Assembly: GCA_020849725.1 (NCBI GenBank)
Contig: JADLAZ010000209.1
Span: forward strand, 1 to 53,245
Source: Chloroflexota bacterium
GTDB taxonomy: Bacteria; Chloroflexota; Chloroflexia; Thermomicrobiales; JADLAZ01
Direction: 5' to 3'
Length of the DNA stretch: 53,245 nucleotides
Positions within the stretch are counted from its first letter, which is position 1. Each line of letters starts with the position of its first letter. The notes below the pieces were generated by a model. It ran no database searches, was not told the origin of the DNA, and was given only the letters and a program-made list of their open reading frames with translations. The position numbers and the translations under genes were made by a program. Below are positions 26,376 through 34,182 of the stretch, one piece after another.

Positions 26376-27694
26376 GGGACTGCCCCCACGGGTTGGCGCC
26401 GGGACTGTCCAAGAAGCCGAAGATAGCTGGCGCAGAGGCGTTCGCTGGTGGTCTCGACTTGGCGCACGGGTTGGATGCCAGCTCGCAACTGCTGCCAGAG
26501 GCCCGGCGTCCCGGTCGCCGAGCGAATCACGTCGGCGAGATGCCAGGGATCGCCCACGCGGAAGTGTAACCCATCGACCCCATGGGTCACCGCCTCGGCC
26601 ATGCCGCCAATGTCGCTGCAGATCACGGGCCGCCCGTGCATGAAAGCCTCCTGAATGACCATCGGCGCGTTTTCCCACCAGATCGACGGCACGACGACCC
26701 AATCGATGTGCGCCATGAGTCGGCCGACGTCGCGGTGCGCATACGGTCCCACGAACGTGACCCGGTCGAGATTGCGGTCCAGCGCCGCCTGAATCTCAAC
26801 TCGCACCGGCTCCGGCTGAATGTCCAGATTGGCGCCATGCATCCACAGGTGCGGTGTCGCGACGGAAGGGTCTTGGGCGCGGTCCCCAGTGGGCGTGTCG
26901 ATCAACTCCATCGCCTTGAGGAGAACGCCGACGCCCTTGTACTTGGTGAGCTGTCCGAAAAAGCCAAGTCGATCGCGGAGGCGGTCAGCAGGCGTCTCCA
27001 CTACGGCGGGCTGTACAAGGCGGCCATTAGGCTCAACGACAATCTTGTGTGAGGGAATTCCCCAAGAAATATACTGCTGCCTCAAGAAATGGCTGGGAGC
27101 TATGAATAAATCGATGAGATCGAAGTGGGCTTGTGCGAAGCGCTGGCGCAGGAAGAACGACTGCGCCGAGATTTCTGGAAAACACTCATTGCACCGGCGT
27201 GGCGAGGCCGCGTGGCAGAGTTGGTCATCGTGCGTGCGCAGCATGGTGCCATCGCGGTGACAGATGGCGGCGTACTCGTGCAGCGTGAAAACGAGGGCTG
27301 CGTCCGGCAGTGTGCGCCGCGTCTCGGTGATCAGATCGAGTCCGAGCAGCACGGTGTGCTGGAAATGGACAACGTCGGGCCGCAATGTCGTGAGGAGCTG
27401 CCGGTAGTGGTGAGTATAGAACTCCTTCCCACGCAACGTCAACCGGAGCCAATCAAAATTAGCCGGATCGGTGTACACCAGGAGTTGGTTCGGGTCGTCA
27501 CCGACGCGGGACAGGAGCGTGCCGAGATGGGGTCCGGCGGTGGTATGTGGGGGGCCGGTGCGACACAGCAGCGTCGGCTCGAAGTCAGGCGACGCGCGCA
27601 TCGCCTCATACAGCTCCAGCGCGTGGACCTCCGTGCCACCAGGGCGGATCTCCGGGTGACCGTGGCTGATAAACAGGACCTTACGTCGAGGCAT
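26372..27694 (-). CDS. glycosyltransferase family 4
   Basis: The 440-residue protein has the GT-B two-Rossmann layout: N-terminal VLFISHGHPEIRPGGTEVHA with the G-G-T-E acceptor-side loop, and a C-terminal donor domain with the E-x7-E motif (EAFMHGRPVICSDIGGMAE). Such enzymes transfer sugars from nucleotide-sugar donors to glycans or lipids. CAGGAAG before ATG 27694 supports the start; the frame opens 38 codons earlier. It is coupled by a 4-bp overlap to the multidomain glycosyltransferase. The stretch 27040-27130 is noticeably AT-richer than its surroundings, a sign of possible acquisition. Confidence 0.87.
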   Translation of the reverse strand: MPRRKVLFISHGHPEIRPGGTEVHALELYEAMRASPDFEPTLLCRTGPPHTTAGPHLGTLLSRVGDDPNQLLVYTDPANFDWLRLTLRGKEFYTHHYRQLLTTLRPDVVHFQHTVLLGLDLITETRRTLPDAALVFTLHEYAAICHRDGTMLRTHDDQLCHAASPRRCNECFPEISAQSFFLRQRFAQAHFDLIDLFIAPSHFLRQQYISWGIPSHKIVVEPNGRLVQPAVVETPADRLRDRLGFFGQLTKYKGVGVLLKAMELIDTPTGDRAQDPSVATPHLWMHGANLDIQPEPVRVEIQAALDRNLDRVTFVGPYAHRDVGRLMAHIDWVVVPSIWWENAPMVIQEAFMHGRPVICSDIGGMAEAVTHGVDGLHFRVGDPWHLADVIRSATGTPGLWQQLRAGIQPVRQVETTSERLCASYLRLLGQSRRQPVGAVP

Positions 27695-27780
27695 GCTGCT
27701 TCCTGCTTGCATTCCGCCCCGAATCGGCGCGGTCCAGTGCCGAGTGTCTCCGGCGCACGCGTGCGACGGTGTGCGGGAGG

Positions 27781-27808
27781 AGTATAGAAGACGGAGACCT
27801 GGCTGCAA
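27781..27808 (-). promoter_or_regulatory. promoter of the glycosyltransferase pair
   Basis: Minus strand TTGCAG (27808-27803) and TATACT (27786-27781) are 16 bp apart, giving transcription from about 27774 and an ~80-nt leader before the GT4 gene. The gap 27695-27898 otherwise holds no gene. Confidence 0.6.
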
Positions 27809-27898
27809 GCCCCTTCGGCAAACCGGATCGCGATGCGTCGCGACCCGGGCAATGGACGATGCGACGCGACACGCGGCAGGTTGTGCCGACGCGTCAAT

Positions 27899-28696
27899 TC
27901 ACGGCGCGCCGGCCGCGGCCGCATAGGCATCGATGACGGTGCGGGTTGGTCCGATCGCGCGCAGGTGGCCGCGTTCGAGCCAGACCACCCGGTTGCACAG
28001 GCGCTGGACGAGGTCGATGCTGTGCGTGACGAGCAGCACAGTCGTGCCATTGGCGCGGAATCCGGCCAGTCGCTCGGTGCATTTCGCCTGGAACTCCGCG
28101 TCGCCCACCGACAGCGCTTCATCAACGAGCAGGATATCCGGCGGTGTGGCCGTGGCCACGGCGAACCCGAGCCGTGTCACCATGCCGCTGGAAAAGGTGC
28201 GCAAGGGTGCATCGATGAAGGGACCAATGTCGGCAAACGTGACGATACCGTCGTACAGGTCGTTCAGCTCGGCCTTGGTGTAGCCGAGTAGGGCGCCGTT
28301 GAGGTAGATGTTCTCGCGCCCGGTCAGCTCTGAATGAAACCCGGCTCCGAGCTGGAGGAGGGGCGCGACACGCCCTTGAATCCATACCCGCCCGCGCGTC
28401 GGCCGCAACACGCGTGAGATGACTTTGAGCAGGGTACTTTTGCCAGCGCCATTGCGACCGATGACGCCCACGACCTCGCCGGCGCCAACATCGAACGTCA
28501 CACCATCCAGGGCGTGAAACGACTCGTACTCCACGCGGCCCTGAAGAAAGCGGATGGCGAACTCCTTGAAGCTCAACAGCCGCTCGCGGGGAACCGTGTA
28601 GCGCACCGCCACATCCTCCACTCGGATGACGGTGGTACGCGGTGTCGCTGATACCGCTCCGCCGGCGGCTCGCTCAGACGTGGTAGGCGATGTCAT
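27899..28696 (-). CDS. ABC transporter ATP-binding protein for polysaccharide/O-antigen export
   Basis: The 265-residue ATPase has Walker A GRNGAGKST, a signature loop in LRTFSSGMVTRLGFAVA, Walker B DILLVDEALSVGD, and the switch histidine in LLVTHS. Degenerate signature SSGM and the DEALSVGDAEFQ stretch are typical of Wzt/TagH-type exporters of polysaccharides or teichoic acids. The C-terminal carbohydrate-binding extension of O-antigen Wzt proteins is absent. ATG 28696 overlaps the permease stop by 23 bp, so the two are translationally coupled. Confidence 0.9.
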   Translation of the reverse strand: MTSPTTSERAAGGAVSATPRTTVIRVEDVAVRYTVPRERLLSFKEFAIRFLQGRVEYESFHALDGVTFDVGAGEVVGVIGRNGAGKSTLLKVISRVLRPTRGRVWIQGRVAPLLQLGAGFHSELTGRENIYLNGALLGYTKAELNDLYDGIVTFADIGPFIDAPLRTFSSGMVTRLGFAVATATPPDILLVDEALSVGDAEFQAKCTERLAGFRANGTTVLLVTHSIDLVQRLCNRVVWLERGHLRAIGPTRTVIDAYAAAAGAP

Positions 28697-29513
28697 CGGC
28701 GTTGCTCGCGAAGAACCACAGGCCAACGCCACCAAAGGCGAGCGCGATGGCAACGCACATGCCCACCAGCGATGCGTCGGGCAACGTGCCGTGTAGAATT
28801 GGCGCGCGGAACGCTTGCAGCATGTAGTAGACAGGGTTTACGGCCAGCACCCACTGCAAATGGTCGGGGATGATCTCAGGTGGGTACATGATCGGTGTCA
28901 GGTACATCCAGGCCATCAAGAGGATCTGATACATGTCAACGACATCGCCAAATCGGATCGCCAGGATCGATAGCAGCAGCCCCACGCCGAGCGTGTACAG
29001 CGCCAGCAACGCCAGCGGCACCGGCAGAAACAGCAGCGCCGGCGAGAGGGGGGCGCCGCTCACGATCATGATCAAGGCGAGCGGCACCAGCGCGATCGCA
29101 ATGTTGACCAGCCCCGTGCCGAGCGCCGAGCCGGCGAAGACGGTCTTGGGCACGTAGATGCGATGGATCAGCGAGCCGCCCCAGATCAACTCGTGCATGA
29201 TGGAGGTCGTTGTCTGGCTGAAGAAGGACCAGACGACCAGCCCACTCAAGACGTAGACCGGGAAGAACGGCAACGTCAACCGAAAGAGGTTAGAGAAGAC
29301 GATGGCCAGCACCGCCATCGTCAGCAGCGGATTGAGCATCGTCCAGGCGACGCCGAGAACGGAGCGCTTGTAGCGTGTCTTGATGTTGCGCGCCACCAGT
29401 TGCGCCAGAAGATCGCGGAACTGGAAGAGCGCCGTGAGCTCTTCCAGTACGCGCGCGCGCCGCTGACTTGAGTCGTAAATCGGTGCCTCGGTGGTGCGTC
29501 GAGCGATACTCAT
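28674..29513 (-). CDS. ABC-2 type permease for polysaccharide export
   Basis: The 279-residue protein matches Wzm/TagG-type permeases: a cytosolic N-terminal helix with LVARNIKTRYKRSVLGVAWTMLNPLLT, six predicted helices, and the conserved YLTPIMYPPEIIP and NPVYYMLQAFRAPIL segments. With the downstream ATPase it forms the inner-membrane exporter for the glycan built by the adjacent glycosyltransferases. ATG 29513 begins the family N-terminus after GGAAGA. Confidence 0.92.
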   Translation of the reverse strand: MSIARRTTEAPIYDSSQRRARVLEELTALFQFRDLLAQLVARNIKTRYKRSVLGVAWTMLNPLLTMAVLAIVFSNLFRLTLPFFPVYVLSGLVVWSFFSQTTTSIMHELIWGGSLIHRIYVPKTVFAGSALGTGLVNIAIALVPLALIMIVSGAPLSPALLFLPVPLALLALYTLGVGLLLSILAIRFGDVVDMYQILLMAWMYLTPIMYPPEIIPDHLQWVLAVNPVYYMLQAFRAPILHGTLPDASLVGMCVAIALAFGGVGLWFFASNADDIAYHV

Positions 29514-29617
29514 GTTGTCTTCCGCGCCGCGTTGCCGCGCTGGACGCTGGTTTTGTCGCCACGAACCTGGCGAGCGCCATCGACCGCTCGGCTGCACCGT
29601 CGCACCCATCGCTCGTG

Positions 29618-29626
29618 ACTATAGCA
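29618..29626 (-). promoter_or_regulatory. extended -10 promoter for the ABC exporter
   Basis: The minus strand reads TGCTATAGT, an extended -10 (TGnTATAAT-like), about 100 nt upstream of the permease ATG. No convincing -35 is present, consistent with extended -10 promoters. It lies in the 154-bp gap after the sortase stop. Confidence 0.45.
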
Positions 29627-29667
29627 CGACGAATGGCACGGCGCGACGTTGCATCCGGCGGCGATTG

Positions 29668-30519
29668 TCAGAGAGCCAGGGTGGCAAACACGACCAGGCG
29701 CAGATCGTAGTTCTGCGCCCGCCGGTCGAAGACGCCGCTGCAGGTGATCAAGTTCAGCCGAGCGCGGTCGGCGGCGGCGAAGATGCGCTGGAGCGGCGCG
29801 GCATCGTACCGGTAGGTCTCCAGCCCTTCCACGGTGAATCGGCGCTCGACGCCATCGTCACTGCGCACCGCCACCGGATCGCCAGGCCGCAGGTCGCCCA
29901 GCCGCCAGAAGATCGCTGGCCCGGTCTTGGAGTCGAGGTGGCCGGCGAGGACGGCGCTGCCCCGCTCGCCGGGACGGCTGCCAAGCTTGTACCAGCCGAC
30001 AGTGTCGTACCGCTTCGGCACCTCCATCGCCCCATCCTGAGCCAGGCCGACGTGCTCCACGGCGGCGCTGATGCGCAGCCGTGGGATCGTGAGCAGGACG
30101 GGCACGCCCGGGGCATCGGTTGGCGCGGCCGTCTCCGGGACCGGTGGCGCGGTCGGGGCGGCCGTCGGCTTGGGTACTGGCGACACCGTGGCCGGGGCGG
30201 CAGTAGCCGGCGCCGCCGTGACAACGGTGCTGGTGGCCGGAGGTGACGTGGGCGACGGGACCATCGTCGCCGGCGCCACTGTGGGCGCTGCTGTCGGCAG
30301 CGCTGTCGGGGTGGCGGGCGCGGCCATCGTTGGCACGGTCGTCGCGTCCGCGGCCGCGGCCAGGCTCGGAACCGTGGCGGCAAGGGGGGGCGTCGGGCTG
30401 GGCGCTCGCGCGGCGCCGCAGGCAGCCGCAATGGCGCCCAGCCCGGCCACAAGCAGCAGGCGACGACTGAACCGCGTGGTGGCGCGGCTGCGATCGTACT
30501 CGTGGCTGCCCTGCATCAC
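29668..30519 (-). CDS. class F-type sortase with Pro/Ala/Thr-rich linker
   Basis: The 283-residue protein starts with a basic segment and hydrophobic helix ending in a lipobox-like AAAC (SRRLLLVAGLGAIAAAC), followed by a ~100-residue linker rich in Ala, Pro and Thr and then a sortase domain (~140-283). The catalytic set is visible: His in AVLAGHLDS, Cys in ITCSG and Arg in NYDLRLVVF. It should sit outside the membrane, tethered by the N-terminal helix or lipid. No LPxTG-type substrate gene is recognised in the window. A TATACT at 30572-30567 may be its -10 box. Confidence 0.85.
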   Translation of the reverse strand: MMQGSHEYDRSRATTRFSRRLLLVAGLGAIAAACGAARAPSPTPPLAATVPSLAAAADATTVPTMAAPATPTALPTAAPTVAPATMVPSPTSPPATSTVVTAAPATAAPATVSPVPKPTAAPTAPPVPETAAPTDAPGVPVLLTIPRLRISAAVEHVGLAQDGAMEVPKRYDTVGWYKLGSRPGERGSAVLAGHLDSKTGPAIFWRLGDLRPGDPVAVRSDDGVERRFTVEGLETYRYDAAPLQRIFAAADRARLNLITCSGVFDRRAQNYDLRLVVFATLAL

Positions 30520-30588
30520 GACGCTGCTCCATGGTTCACCGGCCGGCGCCGCACTCAGCTCCGTACAGTATACGGTTGGCCGGTCCTA

Positions 30589-31536
30589 TCAGTTGGCAGG
30601 CAGCGTGAGCGGCTGGTGGCTGCGCTGGTAGCTGTCGCGCAGGTAGCGATCGGTGATCTTCGTGTAGCGCTGGGTCGTCGCCAGCGAGGCGTGGCCCAGG
30701 AAGGCTTGCACCACGCGCGTATCGGCCCCGCCCTGGAGCGCGTGGATGGCGAAGGAATGCCGCAGCGTGTGCGGCGTCGGCGAGCTGGCCAGCCCCGCGG
30801 CGCGCGCATACCGGTCGATCGCTGTCTGAATCATTCGCGGTGTCAGGCGGCCATCGGCGCGGGCCTTGCCTCGATAGGGGCGGAACAGTGCCGGATAGTC
30901 GTCATCCCGCGTGGCGAGGTAGGCGGCGAGCAGAGCCTGCGCCGGTTGATCGATGAAGACGACCCGTGGCCGCCGACCCTTGCCGACGATCGCTAACTCG
31001 ACCGGCACGCTCCCACCCAGGCTGTCGACGCGGATCTGCTTGCGGTCCAGGGCGCACAATTCCGCCACGCGCATGCCAGAGGAGTAGAGCAGCGTCAGGA
31101 TCGCGCGGTCGCGCCGGCCCCAGGGTGTGCTATCGTCGGCGACCCCGACCAGCGCCACCACTTCTTCACGAGTGAGGGGATGCACGGCGTGCAGGTCGAG
31201 ATGCCCCTTGGGCAGGCGCGCATCGTCGGCGGATAGCTCGGTCAGATTCTCCGCCCGCAGGTAGGTGAGCAGCGAGCGCAAGCCGCTTACATACTTGACA
31301 TACGTCGACTGGTCGACGCCGCGCTCGGTCATCAGGACATGCTGCCAGCGGCGAATCGTCGGCCGGGTCAGATGCGCCACCGTCGCCTCCGGGCCTAGCC
31401 ACGTCGCCAGCGCGCGCAGCACTTGCCGGTAGGTCCGCAGCGTCAGCGCGGCCAACCCTTCCTCGATCAGGCAGTACTCCAGAAAATCGTCGATGACCGC
31501 GATCAGTGATGCGACGCCAGCCGGTGCTGTTGCCAT
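30589..31536 (-). CDS. tyrosine recombinase (XerC/XerD-like)
   Basis: The 315-residue protein has an N-terminal SAM-like DNA-binding domain (EEGLAALTLRTYRQVLRAL) and a catalytic domain with all expected residues: Arg in SSGMRVAEL, Lys in VGKGRRPR, HxLR in HTLRHSFA, His in FLGHASLATT and the nucleophile Tyr in TQRYTKI. Size and motifs match Xer dimer-resolution recombinases; an integrative-element integrase is a less likely alternative, as no att site or phage genes are seen. GGGAAGGGG precedes ATG 31536; upstream in-frame codons are unsupported. Confidence 0.88.
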   Translation of the reverse strand: MATAPAGVASLIAVIDDFLEYCLIEEGLAALTLRTYRQVLRALATWLGPEATVAHLTRPTIRRWQHVLMTERGVDQSTYVKYVSGLRSLLTYLRAENLTELSADDARLPKGHLDLHAVHPLTREEVVALVGVADDSTPWGRRDRAILTLLYSSGMRVAELCALDRKQIRVDSLGGSVPVELAIVGKGRRPRVVFIDQPAQALLAAYLATRDDDYPALFRPYRGKARADGRLTPRMIQTAIDRYARAAGLASSPTPHTLRHSFAIHALQGGADTRVVQAFLGHASLATTQRYTKITDRYLRDSYQRSHQPLTLPAN

Positions 31537-31865
31537 CGTGCCCCTTCCCAAGAGGGCGCGGTCGGTGTCAACGGAGGCGCTCCTTGAGACTGGAACGCCC
31601 CCAGTGTTGGCACGCCAGCCCAGCGCCAGCGCTCTCACCGCCCGCGGCGGCCTGCCACCCTAACGGGTGAGGTGGCGTGGGGTGGCATCGCGCAGTTGCG
31701 CCAGCGCTGCTAGCACCGTAAACTCCTGTTGTCGAGAGCCGTTGTCAGTGAGGTCACTATGCTGCCAACTATCGCCTACAAACGCATCGCGGCACTCGCC
31801 GACTGGCTTCCGATGGCTGGTCGGCGGCCCGGCGGCCGTGGTTGGAGCGCTTGGCCGAGGACAGC
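31537..31865. other. 329-bp divergent intergenic region with alternative hairpins
   Basis: Between the divergent recombinase and DtxR-like genes there is no supported ORF. It contains nested inverted repeats at 31654-31676: CACCC-TAAC-GGGTG (31656-31669) and, mutually exclusive with it, GCCACC...GGTGGC (31654-31659 and 3171-76 on the 31,600 scale). No confident promoter pair was found; TTGTCA/TATGCT at 31743-31759 are only 10 bp apart. Confidence 0.4.
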
Positions 31866-32831
31866 ATGACCGTGACACCGGTGGCCAGGGAGTATCTGGT
31901 TACTATTGCCACGCTCGCGAGCGAAGGTCAGGCGGTCATCGCCGCGCGGCTGGCGGAGCGCCTGCACGTCAGCGCGCCGACCGTTCACCAGGCGCTACGC
32001 CGGCTCCAGCGCGACGGCCTGGTCGAGGGACACGATCGGCGTGGCATCGTCCTGACCCCCGCGGGGCGGCAGTTGGCTGATGTGGCGCTGCGTCGTCAGC
32101 GTCTGTCTGAGCGCTGGCTGGTCGAGTTGCTGGGTGTCGACTGGGCCGAGGCACGCGATGCGGCCCGCGCGATGGAGCCAGCCATCTCAGAGCGAATTGC
32201 CACCCGACTGGACGAGGTGCTTGGTCATCCGGCCGTGTCGGTCGGCGCACATGAGCCGACCAACGGGGATAGCCTCGCTCCTGAGCTGGGAATGCTGCAG
32301 CCGGTCGATCAGGTGGCGCCTGGCTCGGTCGTCCTGCTGGAGCGCATTGCTGGCGACGGCGACGAGGCGCGCGCACTCCTGCAGTATCTGGATGGGCAGG
32401 GGCTACGGCCGGGCGCGCGGCTCACGGTCGAGACAGTCGAGCCATGGGCGCACACGGTAACGTTGCGGCACGCCGATACCCAGACGGTACTCGGCCTGCG
32501 CGTGGCCCGGCTCCTCTGGGTGCGCCCGCTGACGACCGACGAGCGCGCGCGCGCGGCCGCGCCAGCGCCGAGCGAGTGCCCCGAAGAAGAGCGTTTCGTG
32601 GCTGAGGTGGCGACCGTGGAAAGTGCCTGCCCAGCCGGGCATCAGGCGGGCGATCGGTTCACGTTCGCCCAGCGGACGCCGTGCGGTATGTGCAGTGAGG
32701 CGTTCATGGCCATGTACCCGCGCCTTGCCGAGGTGCGCACGCGCGCCGCTGGCCAGACCGACGATGCGATCAAGGTGGCCTGCCCCGAGCATGGCAACGT
32801 CACTTTCCAGGTGTGGATGACCGGCACGTGA
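31866..32831 (+). CDS. DtxR-family regulator fused to a TIGR04076-like Cys/His domain
   Basis: The 321-residue protein comprises a DtxR-type winged helix (~5-68; HVSAPTVHQALRRLQRDGLVEG), the DtxR dimerisation region (~70-122), a FeoA/SH3-like domain (~143-221) and a C-terminal TIGR04076-like domain (~246-318) with C255-H259, C273-x-x-C276 and C306-H309. Aligned to DtxR/MntR, most metal ligands are replaced: His79/77 is Q78, His98 is R97, Cys102/Glu99 is R101, His106/103 is P105; only E9 and E104 remain. It likely still binds DNA but senses something else, perhaps through the C-terminal domain (inference). ATG 31866 follows GAGGA. It overlaps the NUDIX gene by 4 bp. Confidence 0.78.
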   Translation: MTVTPVAREYLVTIATLASEGQAVIAARLAERLHVSAPTVHQALRRLQRDGLVEGHDRRGIVLTPAGRQLADVALRRQRLSERWLVELLGVDWAEARDAARAMEPAISERIATRLDEVLGHPAVSVGAHEPTNGDSLAPELGMLQPVDQVAPGSVVLLERIAGDGDEARALLQYLDGQGLRPGARLTVETVEPWAHTVTLRHADTQTVLGLRVARLLWVRPLTTDERARAAAPAPSECPEEERFVAEVATVESACPAGHQAGDRFTFAQRTPCGMCSEAFMAMYPRLAEVRTRAAGQTDDAIKVACPEHGNVTFQVWMTGT

Positions 32832-33334
32832 CCGACCCGCCACCGCCGGCGCTGGTCCAGCGGCAGGCGCTGGTCGCGCTCGGCTGGGTGCGGCGCAGTG
32901 CCACTGTGCTGCTGGTGCGGCGGGCTGATCCACGGCTGCCAGCAGCCGATGGCCGGTGGGAATTGCCCGGTGGCAAGCTGCGCTTCGGTGAGACGCCGGT
33001 CGCCGCGGTCACCCGCGAGGTGCGAGAAGAGACCGGCTACGACGTCACCGTCCGAGCGCTGCTGCCGTACATCGACAGCGTTATCTGGGACTATCCGGAC
33101 CACCGGCTGCATGTCGTGCTGCTGGTCTTCGATTGCGTCGTCGGCCCACGCCGCGCCAGGCCGGCTGACCCGCGCGTCGCCGAGGTCGACTGGCGCGCGC
33201 CGGCGGCGATCGACCCAACGACGACCCTGCCCAGCGTGGCCGCTTTCCTGACCTGGTGGCGGCTGCACTCGACAGTTGGACTGGATCAGGTGGGTGTTGA
33301 GCCAGGCATGAGCTGGCAGCCCGGGCACAGGTAG
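32828..33334 (+). CDS. NUDIX hydrolase
   Basis: The 168-residue protein contains a complete Nudix box: G-x5-E-x7-REVREETGY in the stretch starting GGKLRFGETP (about residues 46-70). An N-terminal WVRRSATVLLVRR and WELPGG resemble MutT-like nucleotide pyrophosphatases. It starts at GTG 32828, overlapping the regulator stop (GTGA), which indicates coupling. Its 3' end overlaps the convergent mutM gene by 49 bp. Substrate not determined; 8-oxo-dGTP is a possibility given the neighbour. Confidence 0.87.
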   Translation: MTDPPPPALVQRQALVALGWVRRSATVLLVRRADPRLPAADGRWELPGGKLRFGETPVAAVTREVREETGYDVTVRALLPYIDSVIWDYPDHRLHVVLLVFDCVVGPRRARPADPRVAEVDWRAPAAIDPTTTLPSVAAFLTWWRLHSTVGLDQVGVEPGMSWQPGHR

Positions 33335-34161
33335 GTGCCGCGGCCGCCGACAGTGGTCTTGGTCACTATCGCGCCGCAACGCGGGCAGACCGTGCCGGCC
33401 AGGCCATGCACGCGCGGGTAGCCGTCGAGCGGACGGGCGCGGCCGTTGATGATGGCGAAGCCACCCTGCTCCAGCCCGTGCGCGAGCGCGTCGCGAATGC
33501 CGGCCAGCAGCGCCGACAGTTCGGCCGGAGTCAGGCTCGCCGGAGTGCGCAGCGGATGAAGCTGGGCGCTGAAGAGGGCCTCGTCGACGTAGATGTTGCC
33601 CAAACCTGCCAGCACCGTCTGGTCGAGCAGCACCGGCTTGAGGCGCGCACGTGGCTGACGCATCAATCGCTCGCCCAGGGCAACTGGCGTCAGCGATGGG
33701 TCCAGCGCGTCCGGCCCGTAGCCCTCGGCCGAGAGCAGGGCCGGCACGGTCCCGCTGGCAACCAGGCGCACCAGCCCGAACTGCCGGATATCGGTCAAGT
33801 ACAGACGCCCACCCGACGCGAAGGTGATGATCAGGTGGGTACTCTTGTGGGGCAGCGGCACGTCGAATGCCGGCACCGGGTGGCCGCCCGCTCGTCGGAC
33901 GCCGTCGGGACCTTCAAAGACGAGTTGGCCGGTCAGCTTGAGGTGGATGATCAGCGATAGGCCGTCGCTCACTGCGATCAGCAGCAGCTTGGCGCATCGC
34001 TCAACACGCTCAATCTGGCGGCCGACGAGATCGGTCAGCGCCAGCCCCTCGGCCGGTTGGACGAGCTTTGGCAGCCGCAGGTCCACCTGGGCGATCGTCT
34101 GGCCTGGCAGCACCCTGGCCAGGTGACGGCGGATCGTCTCGACTTCGGGGAGTTCCGGCAT
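33286..34161 (-). CDS. mutM: formamidopyrimidine-DNA glycosylase
   Basis: The 291-residue protein begins MPELPEVETIRRHL, with catalytic Pro2 and Glu3, has the conserved lysine in CAKLLLIAV, the helix-two-turn-helix region GLGNIYVDEALF, and a C-terminal zinc finger (CPRCG ... GRGTYLCPGCQ). The length is typical. It removes 8-oxoguanine and formamidopyrimidines from DNA and nicks the backbone. It lies 21 bp downstream of the tungstate ATPase gene on the same strand, so it may share that transcript. Confidence 0.95.
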   Translation of the reverse strand: MPELPEVETIRRHLARVLPGQTIAQVDLRLPKLVQPAEGLALTDLVGRQIERVERCAKLLLIAVSDGLSLIIHLKLTGQLVFEGPDGVRRAGGHPVPAFDVPLPHKSTHLIITFASGGRLYLTDIRQFGLVRLVASGTVPALLSAEGYGPDALDPSLTPVALGERLMRQPRARLKPVLLDQTVLAGLGNIYVDEALFSAQLHPLRTPASLTPAELSALLAGIRDALAHGLEQGGFAIINGRARPLDGYPRVHGLAGTVCPRCGAIVTKTTVGGRGTYLCPGCQLMPGSTPT

Positions 34162-34182
34162 GAGCGGTCTCCATCAGAATGA

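Noticed and set aside
30071..30631. 186-codon Gly/Val/Ala-rich plus-strand ORF
   Set aside because: Antisense image of the Pro/Ala/Thr linker of the sortase; low-complexity artefact.
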